Shown: positions 15,800 through 24,864 of the stretch, one piece after another
How positions within the stretch are numbered: position 1 is the stretch's first letter
Layout of the letters: the number at the start of each line of letters is the position of its first letter
DNA from: a virus
Virus record (IMG/VR): IMGVR_UViG_3300035182_000826
Span: 62,001 to 126,000 of that record
Length of the DNA stretch: 64,000 bases
Reading direction: 5' to 3' (one strand)
Position numbers and translations under genes: made by a program
Notes under the pieces: model-generated
What the model was told of the DNA's origin: nothing
The model's database searches: none
What the model saw: the letters and a program-made list of their open reading frames with translations, nothing else

Positions 15800-16471
15800 A
15801 TGCACTTCGACTACCAATCATTCGACACTGAAACTCATTACGGGCTTCGGTTCTACAAGACTCCTGTTGGGCTGTTGCCGTCAATCACGACGGTGTTAGG
15901 GCTGTCTGCTTCAGAAGAGAAGAAGCAGTCCCTACAACAGTGGCGGGATTCGATTGGTCATGCTGAAGCTGATGCCATTTCCAAGCATGCCACTGATCAT
16001 GGCACTGCAGTTCACTTGCTTGCTGAGAGATTCCTAAAGGGTGAGGCAGTTGATCAGGGTGATGTGGGCCAAGAAGATTTAGCTGCCTTCAATTCCATTA
16101 GGCTGCTGCTAAAGAACATCAATCCCTGGTGCCAAGAGCAGTCGATCTACTCTCCATCTCTCGAAATTGCTGGGCGATTCGATTGCATTGGGGAGTTCAA
16201 TGAAAAGCCAAGCATCATTGACTTCAAAACCTCTAGAAAACTGAAGGATTGGGGGCATGTTCATGACTACAAACTTCAGCTAGCGTTCTACGCATTTGCC
16301 CACAACGAGCTCTTCAAAACCAATATCAGGCAGGGCGTGATCATCATGGCCTCTGGTGATGGTTTTCCTCAAAAGTTCATAATTCCAGATGTGTACGTCT
16401 TTCTGGATGAGCTCTGTGACAGAACTGAACGTTTTTGGCAGGTTCTTGCTAAACAAGTTCAAACGTCTTAA
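15800..16471 (+). CDS. PD-(D/E)XK (RecB/Cas4-like) exonuclease
   Basis: The 223-residue protein has the motif set of RecB-family nucleases. An N-terminal helical HGTAVHLLAERFL segment gives the His. GRFDCIGEF contains Asp128, IIDFKTSRK gives Asp141 and Lys143, and LQLAFYAFA supplies the Gln-Tyr motif. Such enzymes degrade or process DNA ends, and several T4-like phages encode one. No Shine-Dalgarno sequence is evident before the ATG, and the region just upstream is AT-rich (TTCTTAAAATATC). It is followed after a late promoter box by unrelated small genes. Confidence 0.85.
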   Translation: MHFDYQSFDTETHYGLRFYKTPVGLLPSITTVLGLSASEEKKQSLQQWRDSIGHAEADAISKHATDHGTAVHLLAERFLKGEAVDQGDVGQEDLAAFNSIRLLLKNINPWCQEQSIYSPSLEIAGRFDCIGEFNEKPSIIDFKTSRKLKDWGHVHDYKLQLAFYAFAHNELFKTNIRQGVIIMASGDGFPQKFIIPDVYVFLDELCDRTERFWQVLAKQVQTS

Positions 16472-16474
16472 ATA
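16469..16474 (+). promoter_or_regulatory. T4-type late promoter box TAAATA
   Basis: CTTAAATAG overlaps the stop of the nuclease gene and lies 22 bases before the ATG at 16497, which has its own AAGGAG site. Confidence 0.55.
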
Positions 16475-16496
16475 GAACGAAATAAGGAGACACCGT

Positions 16497-17048
16497 ATGA
16501 ACTTCACACTTCCAATCATTGGGCCTACTGAAAATGTTCCAGTGCCAGACGCCCCAATGGAAACACATGAACTGACAATGGATGTAAAGGCCGAAGCATT
16601 GCCTGAAAATGTATATCTTGATAACGCGCAAACCACACAATCATGTGATCAAGATTATCTAGGCATTGATCTGACGATCTGTGTTGATGGTGTGAAGCTG
16701 ATCAAGCGCGTCTTGATTTGCAAGCGTGGTCTGGCCGAGCAAGCAAAGCTTGCAAAGGCATCTGCTACTGTCGTTGAATCAGATGATCCAGATGTAACAG
16801 CTGCTGAAGACGCAGTGTTCGCTGAAAGAGAAACCCTCAGAAAGATTGCAGGGTTGAAAGAATCTGCCGGCAAAAAGTGCTTTGATGTGTTGTTCAGCTA
16901 TGCGGACAAAGACGGGTCTCGTGCGTCAAGGACAGTAAAGATCAGCCATGTGACAGACGCAGCTCATGCTAGACAGATCTTTAACAACAACGTTGCCAAG
17001 AAATTCAACGACACAAAGATCACAAGAACAACAGAAGTCAAGGAGTAA
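16497..17048 (+). CDS. Hypothetical protein
   Basis: This is a 183-residue protein of unknown function. A proline-rich N-terminus (about 45 residues) leads into a beta-rich section with two Cys (DLTICVDGVKLIKRVLICKR). A helical middle and a basic C-terminus follow. The start is well supported by AAGGAG and a late promoter box. The next gene begins five bases after the stop, so it is the first gene of a run of four (to 18432) closed by a terminator. No catalytic motif was seen. Confidence 0.75.
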   Translation: MNFTLPIIGPTENVPVPDAPMETHELTMDVKAEALPENVYLDNAQTTQSCDQDYLGIDLTICVDGVKLIKRVLICKRGLAEQAKLAKASATVVESDDPDVTAAEDAVFAERETLRKIAGLKESAGKKCFDVLFSYADKDGSRASRTVKISHVTDAAHARQIFNNNVAKKFNDTKITRTTEVKE

Positions 17049-17053
17049 GCGCT

Positions 17054-17608
17054 ATGCACCCAGTTGTGATCATGGCTCATAAAAAATCAGACGCCATCAA
17101 CAAGGCAGTACAAGCACTTGAGGATGCAGGTCTTGAAGTGGTTGTCCTAAATTCTGAGAAGTCAAAGCTGATTGACTTCCTCGGCGCCTTGGCTGGTCTA
17201 GACCCAGCTGAGCTTGAGGATAAGGGTGGTGAAGAGAATCTTGACACTCCCCCAGCAGACAATGCTGATGATACTCCCCCAGCAGATGACGTCACTACGA
17301 CCGAGGACACTCCTTCAGATGATCTTGATGATGAAGGCAAGCCAAAGAAGAAAAAGAAGGGGCCAGATGTTCAAGATGAACCTTCTGATTTGGAAGAAAC
17401 TCTGAAGATTGAAGACCAGCTGTACAAGATTAAGCTTGTTCAAGAGTTGACAGAACCACGCGTCACACTGCTTCCATCAAACATTGGGTGTGAGTCTGAT
17501 CGCGCCGTAATCTCAATCAATGAGAAGCTTACATTGGTTTCACTTTGTGGTGGAAGCGAGCCCATTATTGAGCTCACCTCTGAGATGCTTAAAACACTAA
17601 GGGGCTAA
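17054..17608 (+). CDS. Hypothetical protein with acidic linker
   Basis: The protein has 184 residues. Residues 1-60 are helical, residues 60-110 form a low-complexity acidic linker with repeated DTPPADNADD-type segments and then KKKKKG, and the last 70 residues look beta-rich. The start is preceded by AAGGAG at the end of the previous gene. It is followed immediately by a 62-residue gene (one base between stop and start). The linker style is like that of the 612-residue protein at 9503. Function is unknown. Confidence 0.75.
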   Translation: MHPVVIMAHKKSDAINKAVQALEDAGLEVVVLNSEKSKLIDFLGALAGLDPAELEDKGGEENLDTPPADNADDTPPADDVTTTEDTPSDDLDDEGKPKKKKKGPDVQDEPSDLEETLKIEDQLYKIKLVQELTEPRVTLLPSNIGCESDRAVISINEKLTLVSLCGGSEPIIELTSEMLKTLRG

Positions 17609-17609
17609 T

Positions 17610-17798
17610 ATGCTAGTGCCTTATACTAAACTGTCAGAATTGTCGCAAGGCGAACTTCAAATGTTGAAGGAGTCAGTGCCGACTATGAATTTGTCAGACA
17701 CAACTGTCCAGTTCGCTGGAAAGATCTTGTTGACAAAGGAAATTCGGATGCAGCTACAGTCTTGGCAAAACCCTTCAAGGAAGATTCTTCTTGGTTAA
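17610..17798 (+). CDS. Small hypothetical protein
   Basis: This 62-residue, mainly helical protein (LSQGELQMLKESVPTMNL) starts one base after the previous stop. Its own stop lies inside the start region of the next gene. Its length, position and codon use fit a real gene. Nothing in the sequence suggests a function. Confidence 0.65.
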   Translation: MLVPYTKLSELSQGELQMLKESVPTMNLSDTTVQFAGKILLTKEIRMQLQSWQNPSRKILLG

Positions 17799-18432
17799 TT
17801 CACCTTTCATCGTCATTGAAGAGTTCATTTCTCCACTAAGGGCTGGGCTCATTAGAGACAAGTATTCATTGGCAAGACCTTCGTATCGGAAAAATCCAGA
17901 TGGATTAACCGTGCCAATCCCCCATGAGTGCTTCCTAAAAGAACAGGACATCGCGACACGGTTCAGTTCAATCATTCCAATGATCGAGGAAAAGTACAAC
18001 GCTCAAGTTGTTGCGGTGAACGCACCGCACTTCCAACAGTTCTGGCCATCTCAGGTTGTACCAGCTCAGCTTTATGGGTGTGAGTCTGCTAAGTACACGA
18101 GGAAAAAGTGGGTCAAAACAAAGGACGTTGACATTGTCGGGTATCTCTGGCTAAAGTCATACCAGCCCTCAGTTCCATTCGATCTTACGAATGAAGTGTA
18201 TGGTGGAAAGCTTGAATTTCCATCCTTTGATCACAGCCTTACACCAGAAGCAGGAACGCTTGTGCTATTTCCCGCGATTCCAAGCTTTGCAATGGCGATC
18301 AGCCATGTGCTCGTTGGAACACTTGAACAGATCAAATTCACTGTGTCATTGCGGGTAGATGGTGCTCGGTGGGTCTATAAACCTGAGCAATATCCAGGAA
18401 CTTTCATACAGTGGATGATTCCAGCAGAATGA
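17791..18432 (+). CDS. 2OG-Fe(II) oxygenase-like (cupin/DSBH) protein
   Basis: The 213-residue protein starts at a TTG after AAGGA. The segment YGGKLEFPSF, then TLVLFPAIPSFAMAISH and KFTVSLRVD, follows the strand order of prolyl-hydroxylase-type double-stranded beta helices common in T4-like phages. His in AISH is the candidate distal iron ligand and Arg in SLR the 2-oxoglutarate contact. The usual proximal HxD motif is not evident: the equivalent strand reads DVDIVGYLWL. It may therefore be divergent or inactive. The gene overlaps the previous one by 8 bases and ends at a bidirectional terminator. Confidence 0.5.
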   Translation: MVNSPFIVIEEFISPLRAGLIRDKYSLARPSYRKNPDGLTVPIPHECFLKEQDIATRFSSIIPMIEEKYNAQVVAVNAPHFQQFWPSQVVPAQLYGCESAKYTRKKWVKTKDVDIVGYLWLKSYQPSVPFDLTNEVYGGKLEFPSFDHSLTPEAGTLVLFPAIPSFAMAISHVLVGTLEQIKFTVSLRVDGARWVYKPEQYPGTFIQWMIPAE

Positions 18433-18464
18433 AAAATGGGGAGCATTGCTCCCCATTATCTTTT
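18433..18464. terminator. Bidirectional terminator between convergent genes
   Basis: AATGGGGAGC pairs with GCTCCCCATT around an ATT loop. A-run before and T-run after serve both the plus-strand gene ending at 18432 and the minus-strand gene ending at 18456. Confidence 0.85.
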
Positions 18465-18701
18465 CGCTCGTGATTTAGATGTTGACTTCCTCAAGGCTGC
18501 CTTTTCAGCCTCTGCCTTCTCATTAATCAGTTCAACCACAATGTCACGCTCAACTGCGGATATGCGCATTGCGGTTTCATAAGACACAGCGCTTTCACTG
18601 CGCATCGCAATCTGGAATGCTACCTTTACCAGATTGCGGCTTTCGATATTCAGCTGATCGATCATCTTTATGATCTTGTCACGATCACCCGACAAGATCA
18701 C
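18456..18701 (-). CDS. Small helical protein coupled to gp26
   Basis: This is an 81-residue protein with a GTG start that overlaps the gp26 stop (GTGA). It is entirely helical and charged (for example RNLVKVAFQIAMRSESAVSY) and ends in a basic tail, RKSTSKSRAKR. In T4 the gene after 26 is 51, a hub assembly factor of about 250 residues, but this protein is far shorter and no similarity is claimed. Coupling suggests that it assists hub assembly. It ends inside the bidirectional terminator. Confidence 0.65.
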   Translation of the reverse strand: MILSGDRDKIIKMIDQLNIESRNLVKVAFQIAMRSESAVSYETAMRISAVERDIVVELINEKAEAEKAALRKSTSKSRAKR

Positions 18702-19483
18702 TCTGTGAAAAAACTCACTGGGTTCAGTGGTAGCTCAACCATCATATCCTCACCGCAGTCCTTGCACTTCAATGTCACGTTTGGTGAAGGGCCCCAATCA
18801 TTGAGTACCTTAGATGACTCAATGATCCGGTTTATTTGTGGTGATGTCAAGCGGCGAACCCACTCCTCAATAAATTTCTGATCTGAAACACCATCAACAT
18901 TGTCAATCATTGACAGGATGTTTACGACGGCAATCTGCTTCAGATCATCTTCATTGAGTGAGTCTTTCTTCATACCGCTCAGGGTGAAGATCTTCACCAA
19001 GTCCACATACTTCAGTGGGCGGGTCACAACTGCCTGATCGCCAATCTGGACCTTGTTCATGACCGTGATCATGGTTGGATCAAGCCGCTTCATGTTCATG
19101 ACTTGGTTTTCAACGTTCACCACGTAAGAGTGGCTCTTAGCCTCTTTGCAGGTGTGCTTCACATCCACCTGAAAGTTAGGTCCATATGTTGAGATGCGTA
19201 AGAAGAACAGAATCGCATCAACGTCTCTAGCGAACAGTTCAAGAGGCTTCTTGATTGATGGGACACATTCTGCAAGTACCTTCTCAAGTGCCTGCCCGTT
19301 AAACAATAAATCAGGGTTCTTTAGGTTGATTTCATCCATCGCTGACATTGGATGAACTTGAATTTCGCCATTCTGAACTGACTCGTCAAACACTCCATCT
19401 TGATAAAGCGCGCCTGCCGAAGGTAGTTGAAAAACACGGCCTGGTAGCTTAAGCTTTGCAAGAAGTGGGTTCATTTCAGACAT
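18698..19483 (-). CDS. gp26: Baseplate hub protein gp26-like
   Basis: The 261-residue protein has the organisation of the T4 gp26 baseplate family. The N-terminus LPGRVFQLPSAGALY and the following VHPMSAMDEINLKNPDLL are typical. The end is a CxxC-containing zinc-ribbon-like segment (KCKDCGEDMMVELPLNPVSF) that closes family members. It should act in assembly of the baseplate central hub, where the tail tube starts. The minus-strand orientation, opposite to the structural run that follows, is unusual against the T4 order. A late box 34 bases upstream serves it. Confidence 0.75.
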   Translation of the reverse strand: MSEMNPLLAKLKLPGRVFQLPSAGALYQDGVFDESVQNGEIQVHPMSAMDEINLKNPDLLFNGQALEKVLAECVPSIKKPLELFARDVDAILFFLRISTYGPNFQVDVKHTCKEAKSHSYVVNVENQVMNMKRLDPTMITVMNKVQIGDQAVVTRPLKYVDLVKIFTLSGMKKDSLNEDDLKQIAVVNILSMIDNVDGVSDQKFIEEWVRRLTSPQINRIIESSKVLNDWGPSPNVTLKCKDCGEDMMVELPLNPVSFFTE

Positions 19484-19496
19484 AAAGAATCTCCGA

Positions 19497-19502
19497 TAAA
19501 TA
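19497..19502 (+). promoter_or_regulatory. Late promoter box for the 19548 gene
   Basis: GATAAATATG lies 46 bases before the ATG at 19548. It faces a minus-strand box at 19517-19522, so the two transcripts would overlap at their 5' ends. Confidence 0.5.
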
Positions 19503-19516
19503 TGGGTATTGTGATC

Positions 19517-19522
19517 TATTTA
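19517..19522 (-). promoter_or_regulatory. Late promoter box for gp26
   Basis: The minus strand reads GATAAATAG 34 bases before the gp26 start. It lies downstream of the plus-strand box, an overlapping face-to-face layout. Confidence 0.5.
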
Positions 19523-19547
19523 TCATTCCGAAAGTGCACCTCGAACC

Positions 19548-22307
19548 ATGGACGAAGAAATCCTAAAAACCCTTGAGAGCATCGAGGGGCTCCTGAAGAA
19601 GGCGTTGCCAGCAACGAGCAACAAGGAGCTGTACTCCAAGAAAACAGCTAACCAGAAGCAGGACAAAGTGACGCTGCGCGCAATGCGCGCTGTTGCCACA
19701 AACGCAAAGCAAGCAGCAGACGAGCTGTTGGGTGTGTCGTCAGAGTTGAAGGATTTGTCGTCAGAGCTTTCTGATACCACAAAGAACTTCAAAAGCCTGA
19801 ACACTTCAATCGCTGGGCTGATCAGCACTCTTGCGCAAGTCCCAGCGCCTGCTGAGCCAACAGCTCAAGCAGCCCCAACAAAGAATCCACAGCAAGGTGG
19901 CGTGCTTCGCGCAATCGCCAACATCCCTTCAATGCTCAAGGGCGCTGTACAGCGCGCCTTGACACCTAAACCTGCCGCCACGGCGGCTGCTCCAAACGCT
20001 GAACCAGCTCAAACAGACGCCGAGGTAGTGGAGGCAGTTGCGCCAGTGAATGCAGCAAGTAATGGTCTATTGAATGGATTGAAGAACCTTGGAAGTGGCA
20101 TCACAGCTATGACTGTTAGTGTGCTTTCAGCTGACAAAGCGTTCGCGAACATTGTCACTGCTGTGAAGATGGTCACTAAAGACTACTTCATGCTAGCACA
20201 AGTTGGTCTTGGGTCTGTTGAGAACCTAAAGTCGATGTCACTCGCAGCTATCAGATCAGGCATGTCATTGGAAGAGTACACGAAAATGATTCGTGGAAAC
20301 ACGGCTGTTGTGACACGTATGGCCAGCCTTGAGCAGTTTGATCAGATCACATCGGCAGCGAACAAACAACTGGCAGCTATTGGGGTATTTGGCGATGAAG
20401 CGAAAACGTTTCAGGCATCCCTAGCTAACAGTGCCACAGTCATGGGAACTCGAACAAGTGACTTAACACAGAGCATTGCTGGCCAAATCAACATATTTGA
20501 TGAGCTTCGTAAAACAACGAACATGACAGCGCAAGAGTTTGCGAATCTGGTTGAGAATCTGTCGCAGAACGGGCAGGTCCAAAATGAACTGCTCGGGTTG
20601 TCAGGCCAAGAGCGCCAAGCAAGACAGCGTGAGCTGCTCCAAACTGTCACCATCGGTCAGCGCATGGGTATGACAGCTGAGGCGTCTAAACAACTCGCTG
20701 ACGCACTGCTCGCTCAGCGAGCCGCGACTGTGAAAACCAGAATTGACCAAGGCGGTGTGCTGAGACAATTGGCTGCGTTCACTGGGAACGCAGCCGCTGG
20801 TGAAAGAGCAGCTCAGCTTAGCATGAAGGGACGGAACAGAACTGCTGCTGAAGAACAGGAATTCACCCAATTGCTTGGCACTTTCCAGCAATCATCTCAA
20901 CAGATGTATGAGAAGGGAACTCTTGGTACACAGAACGTGCTTGATCAATTGAACTCATCACTGGGCCAGAACGGCCTTGAGGGATTGATGAAAACTGCCG
21001 GTGAAGGCAGATTGGCCCAAGAGGCAGGTCCGGCCGGAGCTAACAAGGACTTTGGTAAGCATGTTGGAGAGTTCGGCCAGTTCGTTGGCCAACTGCTCGC
21101 TTGGACTAAAGGTATTACTGAAGGTATCACAGGTCCGCTCATTGTAGCACTAGGATCTGGCATTGCTTACATGTTCAAGAACCAAGTGTTCAGTGGTGTG
21201 AAATCAATCTTTAGCTCAGCAGGTAGCGCATTAAGCAGTGCCGCGGCTGGGGTGAGATCATTCATCAAAGGTATTTTGGAGCTGCCAAAAACGCTGATGT
21301 CGTATGGAGCAGATCTGATAAACATCTTCAAATCAAATGGCGCATTTGGTGTTCTCAAAACAGTTTTCACTGACACTGTTGGTGTTGTCAAGAACGGTTC
21401 ATCATTCTTGATTAATGGATTGCAAGGCCTTGTAAAGGCCTTCGGGCCGGCGGCCGCAATCATTGGCGGATTAGTTGAGGCGTTCACCGGTGAAATCAGC
21501 GAAGCACTTGATCCGGAAGGCGGCGTCTTTGCCAGAATTGGTGGCATCATCACAGCTGCAGTGACTGCCGTTCCGAATATGATCATTGACGCAATCTCCT
21601 TTGTGTTTGGTGACAACTTTGGTGTGATGGTGCAGAACATGTTCGATCGCGTTGTGGCTGGTGCGAACGCTGGTGTGAAGTACTTGTTGGGTGGGCTCAC
21701 CGGTGCTTTGCTTACACCGTTCAAAGCAATTCTGCCTAGTGACAGTGGTCTCGTGAAGACACTTGAGAGCTGGACTGATGGGTTGTTTAGCTCTGCTGAC
21801 AAGAACGCAGACACACTCATGAAACTGTCTGATGATCACACAAAGACACTGAAGTCAATTTCAGCCGAGAACACAAAGTCAGCCGAATCAACAGAGCAAT
21901 CAGCTAAGGATGCAACAGTAAAAGCCACAGCGGCCCAAGCAAAATTCAACAATGCCCAAATGGGCATGATGAATGCAGGTGCAATTCTTGGTGATGCTAA
22001 GGCAATTCTAGGCACTCCAGCACAAACAGCGCCTGTTGTGCCAACACAGCAAACGGCTCCTGAAGAGATAAATACCTCTAACCAACAGAACGCTCAACAA
22101 ACAAGTCAAACGACATCAGATCAAAGCACAACGCTAGTTTCTAATGTCATGAGTCAAAATACTGATGTGCTGAACAAGGTTTTGGTGGTTTTGCAAAACA
22201 TCTTAGTTGAAATTCAAAGTCAGGGGAATGAACTGCCATCTAGAGCAGTCTCATTCACTTCAGCTGAAACGTTGACTAACCAACTTCTGAGAAGAGATAC
22301 AGCATGA
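19548..22307 (+). CDS. Large virion protein, probable tail tape measure
   Basis: The 919-residue protein has helical, coiled-coil-prone N- and C-terminal parts, an Ala/Pro-rich linker (about 100-170) and hydrophobic segments near residues 525-560 and 630-650 (GPAAAIIGGLVEAF). The long helical middle (Gln/Ala-rich, 230-480) is typical of tape-measure proteins, which set tail length and enter the membrane during infection. T4 gp29 is shorter (590). The gene overlaps the portal gene by ATGA. An internal, portal-associated or scaffolding virion protein remains possible. Confidence 0.5.
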   Translation: MDEEILKTLESIEGLLKKALPATSNKELYSKKTANQKQDKVTLRAMRAVATNAKQAADELLGVSSELKDLSSELSDTTKNFKSLNTSIAGLISTLAQVPAPAEPTAQAAPTKNPQQGGVLRAIANIPSMLKGAVQRALTPKPAATAAAPNAEPAQTDAEVVEAVAPVNAASNGLLNGLKNLGSGITAMTVSVLSADKAFANIVTAVKMVTKDYFMLAQVGLGSVENLKSMSLAAIRSGMSLEEYTKMIRGNTAVVTRMASLEQFDQITSAANKQLAAIGVFGDEAKTFQASLANSATVMGTRTSDLTQSIAGQINIFDELRKTTNMTAQEFANLVENLSQNGQVQNELLGLSGQERQARQRELLQTVTIGQRMGMTAEASKQLADALLAQRAATVKTRIDQGGVLRQLAAFTGNAAAGERAAQLSMKGRNRTAAEEQEFTQLLGTFQQSSQQMYEKGTLGTQNVLDQLNSSLGQNGLEGLMKTAGEGRLAQEAGPAGANKDFGKHVGEFGQFVGQLLAWTKGITEGITGPLIVALGSGIAYMFKNQVFSGVKSIFSSAGSALSSAAAGVRSFIKGILELPKTLMSYGADLINIFKSNGAFGVLKTVFTDTVGVVKNGSSFLINGLQGLVKAFGPAAAIIGGLVEAFTGEISEALDPEGGVFARIGGIITAAVTAVPNMIIDAISFVFGDNFGVMVQNMFDRVVAGANAGVKYLLGGLTGALLTPFKAILPSDSGLVKTLESWTDGLFSSADKNADTLMKLSDDHTKTLKSISAENTKSAESTEQSAKDATVKATAAQAKFNNAQMGMMNAGAILGDAKAILGTPAQTAPVVPTQQTAPEEINTSNQQNAQQTSQTTSDQSTTLVSNVMSQNTDVLNKVLVVLQNILVEIQSQGNELPSRAVSFTSAETLTNQLLRRDTA

Positions 22308-24010
22308 GTCAAATGACCAGTTACTGGAAATTGATTGCCCCAGCAACGCGGAAAGAACTTTACACCGCGGTTGTTCAGGATCCATATGATCCAAGAGGTG
22401 GTGATCGAACAACCATGGCATCAGTGTCATGGTTCTCCCAGCTCATGAAGGGCCCTGGTAGTCGGATGGCGTCATATCGTCAGTACGATGCCATGGACAA
22501 TGACGTTGACATTGCGCGATCGCTCGACATCATTGCCGAGGAAATGTCATCTAAAGACGAGAAGACAGGTCTCCCTTTCATTATTGAATGGGAGAAGGAA
22601 GACAACCAAGATATTTCTGATACGACAATCGTCACAGTCCGAGCAGCGTTGAGACAGTTCTCACAGCTGCAAGATCTCAAAAAGCGAATTAGATCGACTG
22701 CACGACACTTGGTCAAGTATGGTGATTGCTTCTTCAGAAAGACGTCTGACACAAAGAAGTGGGTGCCAATTGACCCAATGCGAGTGGTTGGCATTCACGT
22801 TGATGAAGAAGGGAACAAAATCGCCTATGAGGTGAAGAAGTTCTCGGTGAAGCAAGCAAACTTTTATGGAACCTCAAGCGTTGAAGAAACGGAGACGATT
22901 CCAGCAGCCGCAATGATTCACTTCAGCATGGCTGATGATATGGGTGACTCAGCTATCTTTGGGCAGTCCATTTTGCGCCCAATCATGCGTGTGTATCGTC
23001 AGCTGACAATGCTGGAAGACGCGATCATGATCTACAAGATCGTGCGCGCCCCAGAACGCCGTGTGTTCTACATTGACGTTGGTAACATGAACCAAGCGCA
23101 AATCAAGCGCTACATGGAGTCGATCAAGATTGAAATGCGTCAGAAGCGCGTTCCTGGCACGCAAACATCTGGCTATAAAGACACAGTTGACGGTCAGTTG
23201 GACCCAATGTCGATGCAGGAAGACATCTTCTTCCCAGTTACTGCTGGTGGCAAGAGTGGCCGTGTTGAAACCCTGCCCGGTGGCTCAGAGGACTTTGGCA
23301 CAACACTGCTTCGTGAGTTCACAAACAAGATCTCAAGAGGTTTGAGAATCCCAACGTCTTACATGGGTTCTGGCGCAACTGCAGGTGGTGAAACTCCAGC
23401 ACAGTACAACGACGGTAAGGTTGGTATTGCGTACATTGAAGAACTCAGATTCGCCAAGTTCATCATGCATCTGCAAGAGCGTATGAATGATGTGTTCGAT
23501 CAAGAGTTCAAAGTGTATCTGAAGGTCTGTGGTTTGATCGTTGATGATGAAGTCTTCACGATCAGACTACCTGACCCTGCGAACTTCGCACTGTATCGTC
23601 AAGCTGCGCTTGACGCTGATCTGATTAACGCGTTCAAGAACATTGAAGACACCGATCTGCTGTCTAGACGCATGATTCTGAAGCGTTACCTTGGCCTGAC
23701 AGATGATGAAATCCAGATGAACGAAGTTCAGTTGAAGGAAGAGCGCAACCTCAAGGAAAACAGCAAGGTGCCTATGCTGCAGCAGTTGTATGACAAGAAC
23801 GTTAAGTTCCCAACTGTTACTGTTGATCCAAATGATACTGTTGATTCAAATGATACTGTTCCTGAAGAGGGCGCAGACACTGGTGAATTTGGTGATGAGG
23901 ACATGAGTAGAGCCCCTTCAGGGCTATTGAGTGGTGAAGGTGATCACCCTCCAGCAGACAATTCCGCTGGAGCCGAAGAAGCACCGCCAGCAGCTGAAGA
24001 AACCCCATAA
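22304..24010 (+). CDS. gp20: Portal vertex protein gp20
   Basis: The 568-residue protein is close in length to T4 gp20 (524) and shows the family's order of segments: DPYDPRGGDRTTMASVSWFS near the start, DVDIARSLDIIAEE, RVFYIDVGNMNQAQIKRYME in the stem region and LPGGSEDFGTTLLREF. The ring of twelve forms the DNA entry vertex and docks the terminase and neck. The ATG overlaps the previous stop. The C-terminal 90 residues are a low-complexity Asp/Glu/Pro tail (DPNDTVDSNDTVPEEGADTG) not found in T4. The prohead protease gene follows. Confidence 0.92.
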   Translation: MSQMTSYWKLIAPATRKELYTAVVQDPYDPRGGDRTTMASVSWFSQLMKGPGSRMASYRQYDAMDNDVDIARSLDIIAEEMSSKDEKTGLPFIIEWEKEDNQDISDTTIVTVRAALRQFSQLQDLKKRIRSTARHLVKYGDCFFRKTSDTKKWVPIDPMRVVGIHVDEEGNKIAYEVKKFSVKQANFYGTSSVEETETIPAAAMIHFSMADDMGDSAIFGQSILRPIMRVYRQLTMLEDAIMIYKIVRAPERRVFYIDVGNMNQAQIKRYMESIKIEMRQKRVPGTQTSGYKDTVDGQLDPMSMQEDIFFPVTAGGKSGRVETLPGGSEDFGTTLLREFTNKISRGLRIPTSYMGSGATAGGETPAQYNDGKVGIAYIEELRFAKFIMHLQERMNDVFDQEFKVYLKVCGLIVDDEVFTIRLPDPANFALYRQAALDADLINAFKNIEDTDLLSRRMILKRYLGLTDDEIQMNEVQLKEERNLKENSKVPMLQQLYDKNVKFPTVTVDPNDTVDSNDTVPEEGADTGEFGDEDMSRAPSGLLSGEGDHPPADNSAGAEEAPPAAEETP

Positions 24011-24014
24011 TCGG

Positions 24015-24020
24015 TAAATA
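24015..24020 (+). promoter_or_regulatory. T4-type late promoter box TAAATA
   Basis: GGTAAATAG lies 23 bases before the prohead protease ATG at 24044. Confidence 0.6.
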
Positions 24021-24043
24021 GCCCATTAGTGAAAGGATCACAC

Positions 24044-24661
24044 ATGTCAGAAAAGCTAATTCTTAGCGAAATGCTTACACCTATCAGTGCTTGCATCACT
24101 GAATCAAAGGACCAAACTGGTGCTTTGTACATGTCAGGCATCATGATGCAAGCGGCTATCAGGAACGGAAATGGCCGTGTTTACCCTGTGAATGAAATCA
24201 GGCGTGCTGTTGATGAATGCAACGCAAAGCTGAGCAAGGGTGTTTTCATTATGGGTGAGTTGAACCACCCTGATTCATTGCAGATAAATCTTGCAAATGT
24301 TTCTCACGCCATTACTGAAATCAGAATGGATGGAAACAACGCAATTGGCAAGATGCGTCTGCTGAATACACCAAGTGGCCAGATTGCTCGCGCGATCATG
24401 GAAGGTGGTGTGAAACTTGGCGTGTCTTCACGTGGTACTGGTGCCGTGAATGAGAGCGGCGAGGTTTCAGACTTTTCATTCGTCACGATGGACATTGTGT
24501 CGGTTCCATCGGCACCTGATGCAATGCCAAATCTGGTGACCGAGGCACTTGGGTCAAAGAAGATTATGACTCTCGCTGAGGCGGTTGTGAATGATCCAAA
24601 GGCTCAGAAGTATTTCAGAAAAGAAATCTTTAATCTAATCGACGTGATCACAAAGCGCTGA
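24044..24661 (+). CDS. gp21: Prohead core protease gp21
   Basis: The 205-residue protein starts at the ATG 24044 (AAAGGA upstream); an earlier in-frame GTG would lie too close to the promoter box. The family's catalytic residues are visible: His in MGELNHPD and Ser in LGVSSRGTGA. The enzyme is a serine protease of the herpesvirus-assemblin fold that cleaves scaffold and capsid proteins during prohead maturation. It is followed by a 51-residue core-like protein, the scaffold and the capsid protein, matching the T4 head module. Confidence 0.92.
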   Translation: MSEKLILSEMLTPISACITESKDQTGALYMSGIMMQAAIRNGNGRVYPVNEIRRAVDECNAKLSKGVFIMGELNHPDSLQINLANVSHAITEIRMDGNNAIGKMRLLNTPSGQIARAIMEGGVKLGVSSRGTGAVNESGEVSDFSFVTMDIVSVPSAPDAMPNLVTEALGSKKIMTLAEAVVNDPKAQKYFRKEIFNLIDVITKR

Positions 24662-24703
24662 TTCGACGCTGACGACGCTATATATTCTTGAAAGGAGATA
24701 CTT

Positions 24704-24859
24704 GTGGAAGACCAAAAAGAAATTCTGAAATCTATGCTCAAGAATGTCATCGCTGGCAATGAACAAGAGGCTGCTGATGAGCTGCAAACTTACTTGCTAG
24801 TTAAGTCACGCGAGACTCTAGGAGTTGAGGCTGAATCTCAACAAGCTAGCGCTGATTAA
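24704..24859 (+). CDS. Small prohead core-like protein (gp67/gp68 position)
   Basis: This 51-residue protein starts at a GTG ten bases after AAAGGAG. The sequence begins MEDQKEILKSMLKNVIAGNE and is helical and acidic, with the pattern of small prohead core components of T4-like phages. In T4 the equivalent genes 67 and 68 precede gene 21, whereas here the gene lies between 21 and 22. A strong terminator follows six bases after the stop. The assignment rests on composition and position. Confidence 0.6.
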   Translation: MEDQKEILKSMLKNVIAGNEQEAADELQTYLLVKSRETLGVEAESQQASAD

Positions 24860-24864
24860 CAATA

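Noticed and set aside
21167-21820. A 217-codon minus-strand frame inside the tape-measure-like gene
   Set aside because: It is a shadow of an Ala/Ser/Val-rich gene, low complexity, with no ribosome site.
22069-22074. TAAATA inside the 3' part of the 19548 gene
   Set aside because: It lies within coding DNA over 200 bases from the next start; kept out of the promoter list as probable chance.
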